Source: Vibrio syngnathi (GTDB lineage Bacteria > Pseudomonadota > Gammaproteobacteria > Enterobacterales > Vibrionaceae). Taken from it: a stretch of DNA of 64,000 nt. Position numbers and translations under genes: made by a program. Each line of letters begins with the position of its first letter. Position 1 is the first letter of the stretch. Location of the stretch: positions 806,001 through 870,000 of the forward strand of contig NZ_CP017917.1 in NCBI RefSeq assembly GCF_002119525.1, given 5' to 3'. The notes below the pieces were generated by a model that had not been told where the DNA came from, searched no databases, and saw nothing but the letters and a program-made list of their open reading frames with translations. Of this stretch, positions 61,178 to 64,000 are shown piece by piece.

Positions 61178-62884
61178 TTAGAACTGAGTACCTAATGAAA
61201 AGTGAATACGAAACTCATCGCCTTCGGGCGCATCTAGACCATAAGCAAAATCGAGTTTTACTGGCATAAAATGTGAATTCCAAATCAAACTCAACCCTGT
61301 ACCACGCTTCCAATCTGCTTTGTCATCAAACGCATCACCAACATCCAGAAACGCCCCCATCCATATTGAGCGATACACTTGATGTTGATACTCGATCCCT
61401 GCAGTTAACATGTAACGCGCACCGGTTAGTTCTCCATTTTCGTCTTTAGGAGAAATGGATTCATAACCATAGCCTCGCAAGTTACCGTCTCCACCAGCAA
61501 AATAACGAAGCGATGACGGTACATCAGATAACGATTTCGCAATGTTAATACCAACGTTTGAACGGAAATGGAGCTTCTGCCTTTCACTAATATCCCAAGA
61601 AACAACGCTGCTTCCCTCTAATCTCAACAATCTTGAATCAGACAGCAAACTCCGATCAGAATATTCCAAAGAATAGATATGGCGATGATTAATCTCGAGT
61701 TGATCGTTCTTACGATCAATTTGAGAAAAACTGATTCCGGGTAGCAACAGTTGGGATTGGTCTTCCTCTGACGCCTGACTATATTGTTCATGCAGGTATT
61801 TGACGTAAATTGTACTTTGCCAATCACTGTCTAATTGCCAATAACGCTCAAACTTAAGATCATTCGCGAAGCTTTTTGTATCTCGATGATCAATACGTTT
61901 TGACTCGAACTGAATACCGTAATAGTCAGTCGTGACTTCTTGCGTTGGGATTTTATACCCTAGCTTGAGAGACTGCTCTTGCTCAGACAAATACGTTTTC
62001 GTCTCAAAACTATGTCCTCTTCGGTTATACCAAGGTTTTGACCAATTTAGAGAAGCCCTTAACCCTAGATCCGTTGAATAGCCGCCACCCACCTGCACGA
62101 TGTTTCGCAAACTTGGCTGTGCAACAATCTTTATAGGTACTTCTAAGTTACTCTCTAGTTCTTTGAAATCACCGTGGACAACGACGCTGCGAAACCATTG
62201 GGTTTCTGATAAGTCAGATTGGAGTTGGCCTAGCTTTATGGTGTCGAAATAGTCACCTTGGTTGAACGTAGGGATTTTTCCTATACGCAGAGGGTCAACG
62301 CCGTCATCAGGGATACTTAATGGCCCAAATTTATAACGTGCACCGCTAGAAAATTTCAGATGTATATTGGCCATGTTTTCACTAGGAATAACCTCCATTT
62401 CCGACTCAATAAACTGACCGTCAAAATACCCTTTCCTTTTTGCTAGAGATAAGATCTCTTGCTTTACTCTGTCGTACTCCGGATGTGATAACGAGCAACC
62501 TGAAGCCAACTTATTTTTCTCTAGGACATTGATGAAGTCTGAATCTTCACTCGCTTCACCTATTATTTTGATAACAGACTCTTTAATGAGCATGACTGGG
62601 CCTGAATCGATCTCAAGTACTAAACTTTCGGGGTCGCTAGCAAGAATATTTAACTGGGAATGGTAGTAACCATAAGGGTTGAGTGCGTCTTGAACTCGTT
62701 GAGTGAGCTTAGTTTTCGATAGCTTTGAAGTGGGAACGTCAGCTAAAGGTTTTAAATACAGTTCTACATTCTCGGTGAGAGTTTTATTAAGCCCTTTAAC
62801 TTCAAATTCAGCAGCTATCGAAGAGTGCTGGGTAAACAGGAGAAATGAAGCTGCCAGCACTACTTGTTTAATCGAGGTCTTCAC
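61178..62884 (-). CDS. TamA-like Omp85 protein (orphan, no TamB)
   Basis: About 568 residues from GTG 62884. A signal peptide ends at SSIAA. Three POTRA-like domains (~25-250; FEVKGLNKTLTENVELYL, GYYHSQLN, RKGYFDGQFIESEMEV, TQWFRSVVVHGDF) precede a 16-strand barrel with the loop-6 motif RYFAGGDGNLRGYGYE and a terminal Phe. TamA with TamB moves outer-membrane proteins and lipids to the outer membrane; tamB is not beside it. The frame is open back to a TTG at 62926. I prefer 62884 because it gives a standard signal peptide, and because a shared promoter-like element ends only ~15 bp before 62926. Confidence 0.88.
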   Translation of the reverse strand: MKTSIKQVVLAASFLLFTQHSSIAAEFEVKGLNKTLTENVELYLKPLADVPTSKLSKTKLTQRVQDALNPYGYYHSQLNILASDPESLVLEIDSGPVMLIKESVIKIIGEASEDSDFINVLEKNKLASGCSLSHPEYDRVKQEILSLAKRKGYFDGQFIESEMEVIPSENMANIHLKFSSGARYKFGPLSIPDDGVDPLRIGKIPTFNQGDYFDTIKLGQLQSDLSETQWFRSVVVHGDFKELESNLEVPIKIVAQPSLRNIVQVGGGYSTDLGLRASLNWSKPWYNRRGHSFETKTYLSEQEQSLKLGYKIPTQEVTTDYYGIQFESKRIDHRDTKSFANDLKFERYWQLDSDWQSTIYVKYLHEQYSQASEEDQSQLLLPGISFSQIDRKNDQLEINHRHIYSLEYSDRSLLSDSRLLRLEGSSVVSWDISERQKLHFRSNVGINIAKSLSDVPSSLRYFAGGDGNLRGYGYESISPKDENGELTGARYMLTAGIEYQHQVYRSIWMGAFLDVGDAFDDKADWKRGTGLSLIWNSHFMPVKLDFAYGLDAPEGDEFRIHFSLGTQF

Positions 62885-62941
62885 GCGGTTGCCCAATTGC
62901 TTAAAACCCGAATAGGTTATGAGCAAAGCGTAAAATCACTG

Positions 62942-62965
62942 AATCTCATATGGAGGACGCTACCC
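62942..62965 (-). promoter_or_regulatory. shared envelope-gene element upstream of TamA-like gene
   Basis: On the minus strand: exact core GGGTAGCGTCCT, then CCATATGA and GATT. If it is a promoter, transcription would begin near 62935, which suits the GTG start at 62884. Confidence 0.6.
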
Positions 62966-63040
62966 TTCAACGAACGTGTCTGGTTATTAAAACAAGAACA
63001 ATCGCTTACCCACGACTTAACTTTCTCGTATTACAGACAC

Positions 63041-63068
63041 AAAAAAAGGCGCAATTAAGAGCGCCTTT
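63041..63068 (-). terminator. terminator of rhlE
   Basis: AAAGGCGC pairs with GCGCCTTT around an 8-nt loop. The minus strand runs into seven T residues, 29 bp after the helicase stop. Confidence 0.9.
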
Positions 63069-63096
63069 AGAATATCGATCGTTTACTGAATCAATA

Positions 63097-64000
63097 TCAG
63101 TTGTTTCTCAACCACACATCTTGATTAGTTTGTGCTTTTTTCTTTTTCTTTTTACCTGTGCCAGCCGGTGGCGCAACGGGTTTTAATGCAGCAACAAGTT
63201 CAGCCGTAGCTTCTTCATCCACTTCAAAACCTTCAATTTGCTCACGCTCAAGACGGATTTTGTTCTTCTTCTCAATGATTGTGAAGTGATGGTAATCTTC
63301 GTGGTCGATCAAAGATAGCGCTAGACCAACCTCACCCGCACGACCACTTCGGCCAATACGGTGCATGTAGTCTGATGGGCTACGTGGTAGGTCAAAGTTG
63401 ATTACTACTGGTAGCTTTTCGATATCCAGACCACGTGCCGCGATGTCTGTCGCGATAAGAACGTCAATCTCGCCAGATTTGAAATCTTCAAGAATACGAG
63501 TACGTGAACCCTGCCCTTTATCGCCGTGGAATACTTCTGCGATGATACCGCGCTTGTAAAGCTTGTCTGCAAGGTGCTCACAGCTGTTTTTCGCGTTTAC
63601 GAAGATAAGAGCTTGGCGCCATTCGTGCTGTTGAATCAGGTGCGCTAACAATGCTGTCTTACGACCTTTTTCTACTTCGAATACACGCTGAACCAATGTG
63701 CTCGCATTAGCACTTTGAAGTTGAACCTCAATTGGATCATTCAGTAGTTCGTGAGTCAGCGTTTTAACTTGCTCGGGGAAAGTCGCAGAGAACAACAAGG
63801 TTTGTTTTTTGCTTGGCAGAAGTTTCAAGATCGCGTCTAGTTCTTCTGTAAAACCAAGGCTTAACATTCGGTCAGCTTCATCAAGCACTAACGTTTTTAC
63901 TTTATCTAGCTTGATAGCTTTGCTTGAGATTAGATCCAGCAAACGACCCGGTGTTGCCACCAAGATATCAGTGCCGCCACGTAGCGCCTGCATCTGAGTG
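63097..64000 (-). CDS. rhlE: DEAD-box RNA helicase RhlE, 5' end cut by window edge
   Basis: The last ~300 residues of a DEAD-box RNA helicase. Motif Ib TPGRLLDL, motif II DEAD, motif III SAT, motif IV-like ALIFVNAKNS, motif V ATDIAARGLDIE and motif VI HRIGRSGRAG are all present, followed by a short Lys-rich tail (GKKKKKKAQ). Motifs Q and I lie beyond the window's right end. The family unwinds short RNA duplexes in ribosome assembly and mRNA turnover. RhlE is the best match by motif context (MQALRGGTDILVATPGR); other DEAD-box paralogues are possible. Confidence 0.88.
   Translation of the reverse strand, partial: TQMQALRGGTDILVATPGRLLDLISSKAIKLDKVKTLVLDEADRMLSLGFTEELDAILKLLPSKKQTLLFSATFPEQVKTLTHELLNDPIEVQLQSANASTLVQRVFEVEKGRKTALLAHLIQQHEWRQALIFVNAKNSCEHLADKLYKRGIIAEVFHGDKGQGSRTRILEDFKSGEIDVLIATDIAARGLDIEKLPVVINFDLPRSPSDYMHRIGRSGRAGEVGLALSLIDHEDYHHFTIIEKKNKIRLEREQIEGFEVDEEATAELVAALKPVAPPAGTGKKKKKKAQTNQDVWLRNN

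Noticed and set aside
62950-63186. 78-codon plus-strand frame between TamA-like and rhlE genes
   Set aside because: Overlaps the rhlE end and terminator on the other strand; no ribosome-binding site and no family resemblance.
1-64000. tRNA, rRNA or CRISPR loci
   Set aside because: No cloverleaf-like, rRNA-like or regularly spaced repeat arrays were seen on reading both strands.

Overview
The window looks like chromosomal DNA of a Vibrio, probably of the Splendidus group and probably the second chromosome. I infer this from gene content, not from any search. The markers are a HutA-type haem receptor, FabV enoyl-ACP reductase, the FadL-VolA lipid-scavenging pair, a pxpABC operon, an AspT/AspD aspartate cycle, and several Vibrio-type hypothetical genes. 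Base composition and gene style are even throughout. The only clear mobile DNA is one IS5-family (IS903-like) tandem pair at 50.6-52.6 kb. I see no rRNA, tRNA, CRISPR array or prophage.

Layout. 0.1-3.8 kb: yciH, a small hypothetical gene, a degenerate tyrosine recombinase, ddl and a SPOR lipoprotein. 4.0-10.2 kb: the Pat/YfiQ-type lysine acetyltransferase behind a CRP-like site, a LysR regulator, the Fur-box-preceded haem receptor hutA and an unannotated 24-residue membrane peptide. 10.4-16.1 kb: galE, pxpABC (5-oxoproline hydrolysis) and an FAD oxidoreductase. 16.6-25.5 kb: the ybbP-ybbA ABC exporter divergent from tesA with overlapping start codons, fabV, a GAF-(degenerate GGDEF)-EAL protein and an ABC-class ATPase. 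25.7-36.5 kb: a stand-alone PBP2, a DnaJ-related protein, a 2OG-Fe oxygenase, an SgrR-like regulator with an EamA transporter fused to a zinc ribbon, a YdiI/MenI thioesterase, and M48 and M50 metalloproteases.

36.9-45.6 kb is an envelope-lipid region: fadL-volA behind a FadR-like site, phnA, a BamA-type barrel with an attenuator-like leader, a LysR gene, and a patatin-like lipoprotein with a small secreted partner. 45.8-50.2 kb: pdxY next to aspD and aspT, in which a PLP kinase sits beside a PLP enzyme. 50.6-52.6 kb: the IS pair. 52.7-55.2 kb: an AaeXAB-like aromatic-acid efflux operon. 55.5-62.9 kb is a second envelope cluster: an unrecognised outer-membrane protein, a type-B carboxylesterase-like lipoprotein that has lost its catalytic Ser and His, a phospholipase-D lipoprotein and a TamA-like protein without TamB. 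A partial rhlE closes the window.

The most interesting signal joins genes that are not adjacent. A conserved 24-bp element (GGGTA, 15 bp, GATT; core GGGTAGCGTCCT) lies upstream of four envelope genes: the patatin lipoprotein, the unknown outer-membrane protein, the pseudo-esterase and the TamA-like gene. It has the same orientation relative to each gene, and the exact 12-mer core occurs three times. This predicts an undescribed envelope regulon controlled by an alternative sigma factor or a dedicated regulator.
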